The notes below the pieces were generated by a model. It was not told the origin of the DNA. It saw only the letters and a list, made by a program, of their open reading frames with translations, and ran no database searches. The position numbers were made by a program, and so were the translations under genes. Below, one piece after another: positions 28,244-37,180 of a stretch of 64,000 nucleotides of DNA. Position 1 is the stretch's first letter; each line of letters begins with the position of its first letter. The DNA comes from Microbacterium sp. AB (GTDB taxonomy: Bacteria > Actinomycetota > Actinomycetes > Actinomycetales > Microbacteriaceae). Location: positions 2,542,001-2,606,000 of the forward strand of contig NZ_CP118157.1 of the NCBI RefSeq assembly GCF_032878875.1. The letters are read 5' to 3'.

Positions 28244-28883
28244 GACGGCGCGGACCGGAGGGCTGCGCGAGCGCAAACGCGCGGCCACTCAGGCCGCGAT
28301 CGAGCGCGCCGGCCTCGCGCTCGTGCTCGAGCGCGGCTACGAGAACGTCACGGTCGACATGATCTGCGAGGCCGCGACGGTCTCCCCCCGCACCTTCTTC
28401 AACTACTTCGGCTCGAAGGAGGGGGTCGTCCTCGGCGCCCTGCCGCCCTTCCCGCCGGACGAGGCGGTCCACGCGTTCGTCCGCGCGAGCGGTCCGAGCG
28501 TGCTGGAGGACTTCCTGACGATGGTCACCACCGCCTTGTCCGTCCACGAGCCCCATCCGGAGCTCTCCCGGACGCGCAGGCTCGCCATCCAGCGCAGCCC
28601 CGAGCTGGTCGACCGGATGATCGCCCGGATGAGCGATCTCGAGGACCAGTACGCCGCGGTGCTCCTGGATCGCTTCGCGGCCGGCGGTCGCACGCCCGAC
28701 GCGGAGCCGGGGCTCGAGGACGAGGCGCGCATGGTGGTGGGGCTCGCGATGACCGTGCTGCACTACGTCATGCGGAAGCGCCGAGGCTCCCCCGTCGACG
28801 CCGCCGGTGGCCGGGAGGCGATCCACGACGCCATCGACCTGTTCCGACGCGCCACGGGGGACGCCGCACGAGGACGGCCCTGA
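28236..28883 (+). CDS. TetR-family transcriptional regulator
   Basis: 215-residue regulator. N-terminal helix-turn-helix at about 13-60 with VDMICEAATVSPRTFFNYFGSK, the classic TetR recognition segment; the C-terminal ligand domain is not assignable. Third gene of the MacB-type operon and overlapping the permease, so it probably represses the exporter and responds to the exported compound. Candidate operator: the inverted repeats at 26154-26193. Confidence 0.92.
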   Translation: MSETARTGGLRERKRAATQAAIERAGLALVLERGYENVTVDMICEAATVSPRTFFNYFGSKEGVVLGALPPFPPDEAVHAFVRASGPSVLEDFLTMVTTALSVHEPHPELSRTRRLAIQRSPELVDRMIARMSDLEDQYAAVLLDRFAAGGRTPDAEPGLEDEARMVVGLAMTVLHYVMRKRRGSPVDAAGGREAIHDAIDLFRRATGDAARGRP

Positions 28884-28903
28884 CAGGATCGCCGGGCCGA
28901 GCG

Positions 28904-29719
28904 TCAGCGCTCGCTCAGCGCCTCCGCCAGCGCCGCCATCCGCACGCGCGTCCCGTCGTGCTCCCCGAAATGGACGGCCACCCGAGCCGCCCCCGCTTCG
29001 CGATAGGCGACGACCTCGTCGGCGATCCGGCCGACGGGCGCCGTCCCGTCCCAGCCGATCCGCAACGTGGCCAGGACGTCGCGGTCGACGGCGAGCCCCG
29101 CCAGCCTCTGGGCCCGCTCGGCGAAGGCACCGGGGCTGGTGGGGAGCCCCTGCCAGATGTCGCCGGACCGAGCCGCACGGCGCAACGCGGCATCGCTGTC
29201 GCCGCCGACCATGACCGGGACCCGATGGTCCGGCGTCGGAGCGAACACTCCCTGCTCGTAGGAGAAGCGTCGCGCACGGTAGGGCGCCGCCCCTCCCCCG
29301 AGCAGGTGCCGCAACAGGGCGAGCGCATCGTCGGTGACGGCGCCGCGGTGGGCGTAGTCCGCTCCGACCGCGTCGAACTCCTTCTCGTTCCATCCGACGC
29401 CGACGCCGAGGATCACCCGTCCGGCCGAGAGCTGCTGCAGAGTCGCGACCTGCTTCGCGAGCACGAACGGGTCGCGCAGCGGAGCCACGAGCACCGATGT
29501 GCCCAGGCGCAGCCGCTCGGTGACGGCGGACAGATGCCCGATCGTCACGAGCGGCTCGTACACGCCCCCGAAGGCGGTGCCGTACGCGCCCGGCGGCAGC
29601 ACGTGGTCGGGCAACCACGCGGTCGCGTACCCGAGCTCCTCGGCGGCTCGCGCCAGCTCGACGAGCCTCTCCACCGGCATCGACGGCGACTCGTCGGGCA
29701 GCACCACCTCGAGCTCCAT
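28904..29719 (-). CDS. Luciferase-like (probably F420-dependent) oxidoreductase
   Basis: 271-residue TIM-barrel oxidoreductase of the bacterial luciferase superfamily. Features: AEELGYATAWLPDHVLPP, LRLGTSVLVAPLRDPFVLAKQVATL, the VGVGWNEKEFDAVGADY loop and VPVMVGGDSDAALRRAAR. These match the actinobacterial subgroup of F420-binding LLM enzymes. ATG at 29719 (MELEVVLPDE). Convergent with the TetR gene. Unrelated in subfamily to the NtaA-type enzyme at 10642. Confidence 0.85.
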   Translation of the reverse strand: MELEVVLPDESPSMPVERLVELARAAEELGYATAWLPDHVLPPGAYGTAFGGVYEPLVTIGHLSAVTERLRLGTSVLVAPLRDPFVLAKQVATLQQLSAGRVILGVGVGWNEKEFDAVGADYAHRGAVTDDALALLRHLLGGGAAPYRARRFSYEQGVFAPTPDHRVPVMVGGDSDAALRRAARSGDIWQGLPTSPGAFAERAQRLAGLAVDRDVLATLRIGWDGTAPVGRIADEVVAYREAGAARVAVHFGEHDGTRVRMAALAEALSER

Positions 29720-29933
29720 GACAGAACCGAACCCCGGTGCCCTCGTGCCCATTCCCTCCGGCGTTGCAGACGATGCCGATCGGGCGTCCCATCGATGCGG
29801 GACCGGCTGTTCGTCGACGCGGACACCGGGATGCGGCTCTCCGGCATGCCGCTCGCCCGCCCCGCTGCGCGTCATTAGGATCGAAACGGCCAGAGGCGAG
29901 CCGGCGCATGTCGTCGCGACGACGGGGAGAACG

Positions 29934-31415
29934 TTGACCACGCAGCAGGACACCGGACGCCGCGGCCTCGGCGCGGCGAACGTCTCCCGTCTGTGGAAGC
30001 TCGGCGTCATGCTCGTCGTGACGCTCGGGATCTTCTTCGTCCCGCCGCCCGCCGGGGTCGACGACCGAGGCATGCAGATGCTGGCGATCTTCGTCGCGAC
30101 GATCATCGGGCTCATCCTCCAGCCCTTCCCCACGCCGTCCGTCGCGCTCATCGGGCTCGCCGCCGCGATGATCACCGGCGCCATGGACGTCGCCTCCGGC
30201 GAGGCGCTCAGCGGCTTCGCGAACCCCACGGTGCTGCTCATCGTCGCGGCGTTCTTCATCGCCGACGGCTTCCTGCTCACGGGCCTCGGACGCCGCATCG
30301 CGCTGATGTTCGTCTCCTGGCTCGGTCGATCTCCGCTCGGCATCGCGTACGGCATGGCGGTGACCGATCTCGTCCTCGCCCCCGCGACCCCCTCGAACAC
30401 GGCGCGTGCCGGAGGCGTCGTCTATCCGATCATCCGCTCGATCGCCGAGGTGCAGGGATCGACCCCGGAGACCGACGAGTCCCGGAAGAGGCTCGGCTCG
30501 TACCTCACGTTCACCGCCGCGCACGTCAACGTCATCACGAGCGCCATGTTCGTCACGGCGATGGCGGGCAATCCCGTCGCGCAGCAGGCTGCCGCGGACC
30601 TCGGGATCGACATCTCGTGGGGCACGTGGGCCCTCGCGGCGCTCGTCCCCGGCATCCTGAGCCTCGCGATCGTCCCGTGGGCGATGACGAAGCTCTACGG
30701 CCCGACGGTGAAGAAGACGCCCGAAGCGCCGACGATGGCGCGCGAGGAGCTCCGCGCGATGGGGCGGATGTCCTCGGGCGAGATCGTGATGACGGGCACC
30801 TTCGTCCTCCTGCTCCTCATGTGGGTCCTCGGATCGACGTTCGACGTCAACGCGACGACGGCCGCGTTCGTCGGCATCGCGATCCTGCTCCTCAGCGGCG
30901 TGCTCACGTGGAAGGACATGGCGAGGAACTCCTCGGCATGGAACACGTTCGTGTTCTTCGCCGTGCTCGTGGGGATGGCCGGGCAGCTCAACACGCTGGG
31001 GGTCATCGACTGGATCGGCGCGGTCGTGTCGGGCCTCGTCGGCGGCATGCCCTGGATCGTCGCCTTCGCGATCCTCTCGCTCGTGTACTTCTACGTGCAC
31101 TACCTCTTCGCCTCGAACACCGCGCAGATCGTCGCGATGTACGCCGTGTTCGTCGGCGCCGCGATCGCCGCGGGAGCGCCCCCGACGTTCGCCGCCCTCG
31201 TCTTCGGCTTCATCGGCAACCTCTTCGGCGCGCTCTCGCACTACGCCTCGGGACCATCAGGCGTGATCTACGGGTCGGGGTACGTCAAGGTCGGCGAGTG
31301 GTTCCGCGTGGCGTTCCTCATGTCCGTCGTGATCATCGCCGTGTGGACGGTGGCGGGCGGCGCGTGGATGGCGTTCCTCGGCATGTGGGAGGGCGCCGCG
31401 CCGCCCTTCGGATGA
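29934..31415 (+). CDS. DASS (SLC13) family anion/dicarboxylate transporter
   Basis: 493-residue integral membrane transporter with about 12 hydrophobic segments. Two sodium/substrate SNT motifs are visible, APATPSNTARAGG and LFASNTAQIVA, the hallmark pair of the divalent anion:sodium symporter family. The sequence resembles the 2-oxoglutarate/malate translocator branch, and dicarboxylates are the expected substrates. I placed the start at a TTG (29934) with GGGGAGA just upstream; no ATG or GTG gives a full first helix. 66 bp before the next gene. Confidence 0.88.
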   Translation: MTTQQDTGRRGLGAANVSRLWKLGVMLVVTLGIFFVPPPAGVDDRGMQMLAIFVATIIGLILQPFPTPSVALIGLAAAMITGAMDVASGEALSGFANPTVLLIVAAFFIADGFLLTGLGRRIALMFVSWLGRSPLGIAYGMAVTDLVLAPATPSNTARAGGVVYPIIRSIAEVQGSTPETDESRKRLGSYLTFTAAHVNVITSAMFVTAMAGNPVAQQAAADLGIDISWGTWALAALVPGILSLAIVPWAMTKLYGPTVKKTPEAPTMAREELRAMGRMSSGEIVMTGTFVLLLLMWVLGSTFDVNATTAAFVGIAILLLSGVLTWKDMARNSSAWNTFVFFAVLVGMAGQLNTLGVIDWIGAVVSGLVGGMPWIVAFAILSLVYFYVHYLFASNTAQIVAMYAVFVGAAIAAGAPPTFAALVFGFIGNLFGALSHYASGPSGVIYGSGYVKVGEWFRVAFLMSVVIIAVWTVAGGAWMAFLGMWEGAAPPFG

Positions 31416-31481
31416 TCCTCGGATCGCCGCCATCCGTCCACGCGACCGCTCCGAATGACAGGATGAGCGGAAGGGGGACGC

Positions 31482-33047
31482 ATGGAGAGATCGCGTGAGC
31501 GGGCATCGTCGAGGTACGGGGCGATGCTGGCCGGGGCGGCGTCGGCGGCGGTCTTCCTCGCGGCCGCCGAGCTCACGGCCCTCCTCGTCGCGCGCGAGGG
31601 GAGCCCGATCCTCGCGGTCGGCGGCTTCGTCGTCGACGTCGTGCCGCAGCCCCTGAAGGAGTTCGCGATCTCCACGTTCGGCGAGCGCGACAAGGACGCC
31701 CTGCTCCTCGGGCTCGCCCTCGCCGTGCTGGTCGCCGCGGCGATCGCCGGCGTGCTCGAGCGTCTGCGGCCGCCCCTCGGGGTCGTGGTCGTCGCGGTCG
31801 CGGGAGCCGCGTCGCTCGCCGCGACCGTGACGCGTCCGGGCGCGACGGCGTTCGCGTGGGCGCCCGCCGTGGCGGGCACGATCGCCGGCTCGGTCGCTCT
31901 CGTGCTGCTCTCGCGTCGGCTCCGGCGCGGCGACGACGCCGGCGCCGGCGCTCCGTCGGAGGCCCCGCCCGAGAAGGGCACGAGCCGCAGAGGGTTCCTC
32001 GTGATCGCGGCCCTGACCGGCGCCTCGGCGCTCGTCGTCGGCCTCGGCGCGAGAGCGCTCAACGCCGCGTCCTCCTCCGTCACCGCACTGCGCGAGGCCC
32101 TCCGTCTGCCCTCGCCGCGTTCGACGGTCTCCGTGCCCGACGGCGCCGAGCTCGACGTCGACGGCCTCTCGCCCCTCTTCACCCCGAACGCCGACTTCTA
32201 CCGCGTCGACACGGCGCTCACGGTCCCCGCCGTCGACCCCGCGACCTGGAGCCTCGTGGTCGACGGGATGGTCGACCGACGCGTCGAGATCGGCTTCGAC
32301 GAGCTCGTCGCGATGGGCCTGGACGAGTACGCCATCACGCTCACGTGCGTCTCCAACGAGGTGGGAGGAGACCTCGTCGGCAACGCGATCTGGCTCGGCG
32401 TCCCCGTGCGCGACGTGCTGCGGATGGCCGGCGTCCGGCCCGACGCCGACATGGTGCTCTCGCGCAGCGTCGACGGGTACACCGCGAGCACCCCGCTCGC
32501 CTCGCTCACGGACGACGGCGTCGACGCCATCCTCGCCGTCGGCATGAACGGCGAGCCGCTCCCGCTCGAGCACGGCTTCCCCGTGCGGATGGTCGTGCCG
32601 GGCCTCTACGGCTACGTGTCGGCGACGAAGTGGGTGACCGAGCTGAAGGTCACGACGTTCGCGGCCGACGAGGCGTACTGGACGCCCCGCGGCTACAGCG
32701 CCGAGGCGCCGATCAAGCTCTCCTCGCGCATCGACACGCCCCGCGCGGGCGCGTCGGTCACGGCCGGCCGGGTGCCGATCGCGGGCGTCGCCTGGGCGCA
32801 GACCGTGGGGATCGAGCGCGTGGAGGTCCGTGTCGACGACGGCGCGTGGCAGGAGGCGACCCTGTCGTCTCCCCTGAACGAGGACACGTGGGTGCAGTGG
32901 CGACTCGACTGGGACGCGGAGCCGGGAGCCCATTACGTCACGGTGCGCGCCACCGACAAGGACGGCGGGATCCAGGTCGAGGAGCGCACCCCCATCGCGC
33001 CCGACGGCGCGACGGGATGGCAGCGCACGCTCGTCACGGTCGGGTGA
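31482..33047 (+). CDS. Membrane-anchored molybdopterin oxidoreductase (sulfite oxidase fold)
   Basis: 521-residue protein. Residues 1-150 hold about four hydrophobic helices. A short linker with TSRRGFL (167-173) leads to a fifth helix, then the sulfite-oxidase-type molybdopterin domain, with the cofactor-ligating Cys289 in ITLTCVSNEVGG and YVSATKWVTELKV, and a C-terminal Mo-co dimerisation domain. The catalytic part is therefore outside the membrane. Substrate (sulfite, or oxidised methionine/other S- or N-oxides) not predictable. No heme or partner subunit gene adjoins it. Confidence 0.85.
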   Translation: MERSRERASSRYGAMLAGAASAAVFLAAAELTALLVAREGSPILAVGGFVVDVVPQPLKEFAISTFGERDKDALLLGLALAVLVAAAIAGVLERLRPPLGVVVVAVAGAASLAATVTRPGATAFAWAPAVAGTIAGSVALVLLSRRLRRGDDAGAGAPSEAPPEKGTSRRGFLVIAALTGASALVVGLGARALNAASSSVTALREALRLPSPRSTVSVPDGAELDVDGLSPLFTPNADFYRVDTALTVPAVDPATWSLVVDGMVDRRVEIGFDELVAMGLDEYAITLTCVSNEVGGDLVGNAIWLGVPVRDVLRMAGVRPDADMVLSRSVDGYTASTPLASLTDDGVDAILAVGMNGEPLPLEHGFPVRMVVPGLYGYVSATKWVTELKVTTFAADEAYWTPRGYSAEAPIKLSSRIDTPRAGASVTAGRVPIAGVAWAQTVGIERVEVRVDDGAWQEATLSSPLNEDTWVQWRLDWDAEPGAHYVTVRATDKDGGIQVEERTPIAPDGATGWQRTLVTVG

Positions 33048-33092
33048 GCGAGGCGACGACACCGTGCGTTCCACGGCCCCGCGGATCGCGGG

Positions 33093-33932
33093 CTACCGCA
33101 CGACGACGGTGACGGTCGCCATCCGGGCGAGGACGATCTCGCTCGTCGAGCCCAGGAGGAACCGTCCGACGGGGCCGCGGCCGTGGCTGCCGACCACGAC
33201 GAGACGTGCGCTCGCCGCGAGCCGGGTGAGGGTGTCGGCGGGCTGCCCCTTCTCCACGACGCGGCGCACCTCGAGGTCGGGATAGTCCTGCGGCACGCCG
33301 GACAGCGCGAGCCCGAGGTTCTGCTCCGCGATCGCCTGCAGGCTGTCCAGGTACGACGGCGGGTAGCTCGTCATCACGAACGGCACCGGCACCGTCGACC
33401 ACGCGCTCACGGCGATGAGCGGCTCGCCCTGCCGGTCGGCCTCGGCCGCGGCGAACGCGAGCGCCTTCTCGGAGGTCTCCGACCCGTCGACGCCGACGAC
33501 GACGCCCGATCGCGTTCCCAGTCCCACGTCGGGGACCACGACGACCGGAACGTGCGCGCCCGCGGTGATCCGCACGCCGTGGGGTCCCCGCGACCGGCCG
33601 GACCGGGGACCGCGGTACTCGCTGCCGATGACGAGCAGCGCCGTCCTCTCCGATGCGGCGATGAGCCGCTCGACGGGGCGTCCGCGTTCGACGCGCGTCT
33701 GCACGTCGACGCCGAGGTCTGCGATCCGTCGAGCCTCGGCGTCGAGGAGCGACTGCGCTGCGCGCGCCGCTTCGCCGACGACCGGCTCCTCGCCGACCAC
33801 TCCGGTCGCACCGCCGACCACCGAGACGAGCAGCAGACGGTCCCGTCGTTCCGCGGCGCGCTGCGCCGCCCAGTCGACAGCCCGCCGCGAGCCCTCGGTC
33901 TCGGTCACGCCGACGACCACCGTGTCGTTCAT
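33093..33932 (-). CDS. Universal stress protein (two UspA domains)
   Basis: 279-residue tandem UspA protein. Domain 1 (about 1-140) starts NDTVVVGVTETEGSRRAVDWA; domain 2 (about 147-279) starts SGVVVGVDGSETSEKALAFA and ends in the ATP-binding signature VVVGSHGRGPVGRFLLGSTS. Domain 1 has a related but weaker end (VIGSEYRGPRSGRSRG). Tandem UspA proteins are common in actinobacteria under hypoxia, stress or stationary phase. Single gene; ATG preceded by GGCGAGGAC. Confidence 0.92.
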   Translation of the reverse strand: MNDTVVVGVTETEGSRRAVDWAAQRAAERRDRLLLVSVVGGATGVVGEEPVVGEAARAAQSLLDAEARRIADLGVDVQTRVERGRPVERLIAASERTALLVIGSEYRGPRSGRSRGPHGVRITAGAHVPVVVVPDVGLGTRSGVVVGVDGSETSEKALAFAAAEADRQGEPLIAVSAWSTVPVPFVMTSYPPSYLDSLQAIAEQNLGLALSGVPQDYPDLEVRRVVEKGQPADTLTRLAASARLVVVGSHGRGPVGRFLLGSTSEIVLARMATVTVVVR

Positions 33933-34050
33933 GATGTCCTCGCCTTCGAGATCTGCTGTCGTGAGCGTCCCGCGCCCACGCTCGAACGCTATCGCGTCGG
34001 CCGCATCGACGGGAAGGGCCGAAGGTCCCGCGAGGAGGCGGGCCCCGCCC

Positions 34051-36153
34051 TCAGCCCCGCAGCGCCAGCACGAACGGCAGCACGGACGCGGCGCCCGCAC
34101 GACGGAGGTCGCGCGCGGCGACCGTGAGCGTCCACCGGCTGTCGGCGAGGTCGTCGACGAGCAGCACCGGCCCGGCGGGCACGTCGAGACCTGCGACGGA
34201 GAACCGGTCGTGCAGCTCGGCGACGCGGAAGGCGCTGTTGCCGCTCGGACGTCCGGCCGGCGCGCCGGGCTCGCCCGCCAGCTCGCCGATGTACGGCAGC
34301 CGTCCGATCGACGCGATCCCGTTCGCCAGCGACGCCACGAGCTGCGGACGGGTCCGCGACGGCAGGGACACGACCGCGACCGGGCGCTCCTGCCATCCCC
34401 AGTCGGCGAGGACGCGGACGCACGCGTCGAGCAGCCGTCGCGGCACCGCCTGGTCGGGAGCGCCCGCGGCGAAGAGCTCGCGCAGGGGTCCGCCCCATCC
34501 GAGGTCGGTGAGGCGCGCGAGCGCCCGGCCCTCCGACGCCTGCTCCTCGGCGGGGATCCGCCCCTTGAGCGGCACGCCGAGGCGGTCGAGGCCCGAAGGC
34601 CATTGACGACGCGCCTCGACCGGCACGCCCACGCGATCGAGCGCCGAGGCCGCCGACTCCGACACGCGCTGCCCGACCTCCGCGGAGATCCACGGGCCGG
34701 CGCAGTTGTCACAGCGCCCGCACGGCACGGCGGTGTCGTCGTCGAGGCGCCGCTGGAGGAACTCCATACGGCACGCCGTCGTCGTCTCGTACTCGAGCAT
34801 GTGATCCTGCTCGGCGCGACGCTCGGCGGCGATCCGTCCGTAGCGCTCGGCGTCGTAGGTCCACGGCTCGCCGGTGGCGATCCATCCGCCCTTCTCGCGC
34901 CGCACGGCGCCGTCCACGTCGAGCACCTTGAGCAGCAGCTCGAGCGGCGTGCGGCGGATGTCGACGACCGCCTCGAGCGCGGCCGTCGACAGCGGGCGAT
35001 CGGACGCTCCGAGCGCCGACAGGACCCGCTCGGCCCGCTCCTCGTCTGGCATGGACGCCGTCGCGAAGTAGTGCCAGATGTCGCGGTCCTCGGGGCCGGG
35101 CAGCAGGAGGACGTCGGCGGACTCCGTCGCGCGGCCGGCGCGGCCGACCTGCTGGTAGTACGCGACGGGCGACGAGGGCGCGCCGAGGTGCAGCACGAAG
35201 CCGAGGTCGGGCTTGTCGAAGCCCATGCCGAGCGCGCTCGTCGCGACGAGCGCCTTGACCTCGTTGCGCTTCAGCATCCCCTCCGACTCCTCCCGCTCGT
35301 CGGCGTCGCTCTGCCCCGTGTAGGCACGCACCTCGTGCCCCTGCTCGCGCAGCAGCCGGGCCGTGTCGACGGCCGCGGAGACCGTGAGCGTGTAGACGAT
35401 GCCGGAGCCCGGGAGCTCGTCGAGGTGGCTCAGCAGCCACGCCAGACGTGCCGTCGCATCGGGCAGCCGCAGCACGCCGAGGCGCAGCGACGAGCGGGCG
35501 AGGGGACCGCGGATCGTCGTCACGCCCTCGGCGCCGAGCTGGTCGACGACGTCGGCGACGACGCGGCTGTTGGCCGTCGCCGTCGTCGCGAGCACGGGGA
35601 CGGACGGCGGCATCTGCGCGATGAGGTCGCGCAGGCGCCGGTAGTCGGGGCGGAAGTCATGCCCCCAGTCGCTGATGCAGTGCGCCTCGTCGACGACGAG
35701 CATGCCGACGCGCCGCACGAGGGCCGGAAGCCGCTCGTCGCGGAACGACGGGTTGTTCAGGCGCTCGGGCGACACGAGCAGCACGTCGACCTCGTCGGCG
35801 TCGAGCCGCGCGAGGACCTCCGTCCACTCGTGCGCGTTCGTGGAGTTGATGGCGACCGCGCGCACTCCGGCGCGCCCGGCCGCCGCGATCTGATCGCGCA
35901 TGAGCGCGATGAGCGGCGAGACGAGCACGGTGGGGCCCGCGCCGCCGTCGCGCAGCAGCCGTGTCGCGACGAAGTAGACCGCCGACTTGCCCCATCCCGT
36001 CCGCTGCACGACGAGCGCGCGACGGCGTCCCGCGACGAGCGCCTCGATCGCCTCGTACTGCCCGTCGTGGAACCGCGCGTCCTCACGCCCCACGAGCTGC
36101 CGGAGCGCGGCGAGCGCCGCCTCGCGGATGTCGGTCGTCGCGTCAGCCGTCAT
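34051..36153 (-). CDS. recQ: RecQ-family DNA helicase with C-terminal phosphoribosyltransferase-like domain
   Basis: 700-residue superfamily 2 helicase for 3'-5' DNA unwinding in repair. Motif I RTGWGKS (51-57), motif II VVDEAHCISDWGHDFRPDYR, motif VI QQVGRAGR, then the four-cysteine zinc site ending CGRCDNC. The usual HRDC domain is not apparent. Instead the last 180 or so residues end in VLLVDDLADSRWTLTVAARD, which resembles the PRPP loop of type I phosphoribosyltransferases. ATG at 36153 chosen as the first start with helicase homology; a long hairpin lies upstream. Confidence 0.9.
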   Translation of the reverse strand: MTADATTDIREAALAALRQLVGREDARFHDGQYEAIEALVAGRRRALVVQRTGWGKSAVYFVATRLLRDGGAGPTVLVSPLIALMRDQIAAAGRAGVRAVAINSTNAHEWTEVLARLDADEVDVLLVSPERLNNPSFRDERLPALVRRVGMLVVDEAHCISDWGHDFRPDYRRLRDLIAQMPPSVPVLATTATANSRVVADVVDQLGAEGVTTIRGPLARSSLRLGVLRLPDATARLAWLLSHLDELPGSGIVYTLTVSAAVDTARLLREQGHEVRAYTGQSDADEREESEGMLKRNEVKALVATSALGMGFDKPDLGFVLHLGAPSSPVAYYQQVGRAGRATESADVLLLPGPEDRDIWHYFATASMPDEERAERVLSALGASDRPLSTAALEAVVDIRRTPLELLLKVLDVDGAVRREKGGWIATGEPWTYDAERYGRIAAERRAEQDHMLEYETTTACRMEFLQRRLDDDTAVPCGRCDNCAGPWISAEVGQRVSESAASALDRVGVPVEARRQWPSGLDRLGVPLKGRIPAEEQASEGRALARLTDLGWGGPLRELFAAGAPDQAVPRRLLDACVRVLADWGWQERPVAVVSLPSRTRPQLVASLANGIASIGRLPYIGELAGEPGAPAGRPSGNSAFRVAELHDRFSVAGLDVPAGPVLLVDDLADSRWTLTVAARDLRRAGAASVLPFVLALRG

Positions 36154-36215
36154 GGCCCCAGCCTGGCACGGGCGTCCGACATGCCCCTCCGCGGCATCCG
36201 CCCGCCGACGCGTTC

Positions 36216-36267
36216 GTGGGTGGAAAAGGCCGCTTTCCGCGCCGGGAAAGCGGCCTTTTCCACCCAC
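36216..36267. terminator. Long perfect hairpin between the CPBP gene and recQ
   Basis: Two 23-nt arms (36216-36238 and 36245-36267) are exact inverse complements around a 6-nt loop. The stem carries AAAAGGCC/GGCCTTTT, so T-runs lie within it; no long T-tract follows. It could end transcription of the CPBP gene (which stops at 36286) before recQ, or be a repeat element. Confidence 0.55.
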
Positions 36268-36285
36268 AGACGCGACGTCGGTCTC

Positions 36286-37176
36286 TCACACGAGGAACAG
36301 CGGCAGCGCCCCGGGGTTGTGCGCGTGGACGAGCACGAGGAAGACGACGGCGTCGAAGAGCAGGTGCACCGTCACGACGTAGGCGAGCGAGCGCGTGCGG
36401 AGGAAGATCCACCCCTGCAGCAGCGCGAACGGGATCGTCAGCACGGGGCCCCAGGCGCGGTAGCCGAGCTCCCACAGGAAGGAGACGAAGACGATCGCCT
36501 GCAGCCCGTTCGCGACCGCCGTCGGGAAGTGCCGCAGCAGCAGCGCGAACACCGTGCAGATGAAGAACAGCTCGTCCCAGATGCCCACGGCTCCGACGCC
36601 CACGAAGAGCCGCGCGATGAGGTCGGGGGTGTCGACGACGGGCCAGTTGAGATAGACGCCCGAGGTGACGAAGTAGAAGGGCAGGATGAGCCAGCCGAGC
36701 GCGAGCACGGCGACGAGCCATCCCCACTGCATGGGCCGCCAGCGGCCTCCCCCGCGCCAGGGGAAGCGGATGGCCCGGTCCCGGTAGACGAAGCGCGAGA
36801 CGACGTAGGGGACGACGACCGCGCCGCCCAGCGCCAGCGTGAAGCGGAGCATCGCGGCGTTGTCCAGTTCGGCGGCGAGCGGGATGGCGCTCACGACGAG
36901 CATGCCCGCCGCGATGAGCGAGAGGTCGCGTGCGAGGGACGGGCGCGGCGCGGGGGCGCCGGATGACGGCGACGCGGCCGCGCGTCGCCACGGCACGTGG
37001 CCGTCCGCGCGGTCGGCGACGACCGCGACCGCGAGTCCCGCCGCCAGCAGCGTCCATCCCAGCCACGGGATCAGCAGCACGAAGAACGCCGGCGCGGCGA
37101 GGCACGTCAGGAGCGCGGCGACGAGCGGCAGCGCGCGCACCGGCCGCTCCGCGGCCTGCCCCGTCGCCCGTGCCAT
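36286..37176 (-). CDS. CPBP-family-like membrane protein with degenerate motifs
   Basis: 296-residue membrane protein with about eight hydrophobic segments, related to CPBP (Abi/CAAX) intramembrane glutamic proteases. The motif 1 region reads GIWDELFFI (EExxxR expected), motif 2 has no FxxxH, and motif 3 reads HLLFD (HxxxN expected). Key catalytic residues are therefore altered and it may lack protease activity. It directly follows trmB (5 bp gap). Function unknown. Confidence 0.7.
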   Translation of the reverse strand: MARATGQAAERPVRALPLVAALLTCLAAPAFFVLLIPWLGWTLLAAGLAVAVVADRADGHVPWRRAAASPSSGAPAPRPSLARDLSLIAAGMLVVSAIPLAAELDNAAMLRFTLALGGAVVVPYVVSRFVYRDRAIRFPWRGGGRWRPMQWGWLVAVLALGWLILPFYFVTSGVYLNWPVVDTPDLIARLFVGVGAVGIWDELFFICTVFALLLRHFPTAVANGLQAIVFVSFLWELGYRAWGPVLTIPFALLQGWIFLRTRSLAYVVTVHLLFDAVVFLVLVHAHNPGALPLFLV

Positions 37177-37180
37177 CCGC

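Noticed and set aside
28146..31241. 1031-codon minus-strand frame across the TetR, LLM and transporter genes
   Set aside because: Low-complexity shadow; the strands it crosses carry recognisable genes.
33415..36966. 1183-codon open frame on the plus strand opposite the stress protein, recQ and CPBP gene
   Set aside because: Shadow of minus-strand genes with clear motifs; no start signal and repetitive Arg/Asp/Ala composition.
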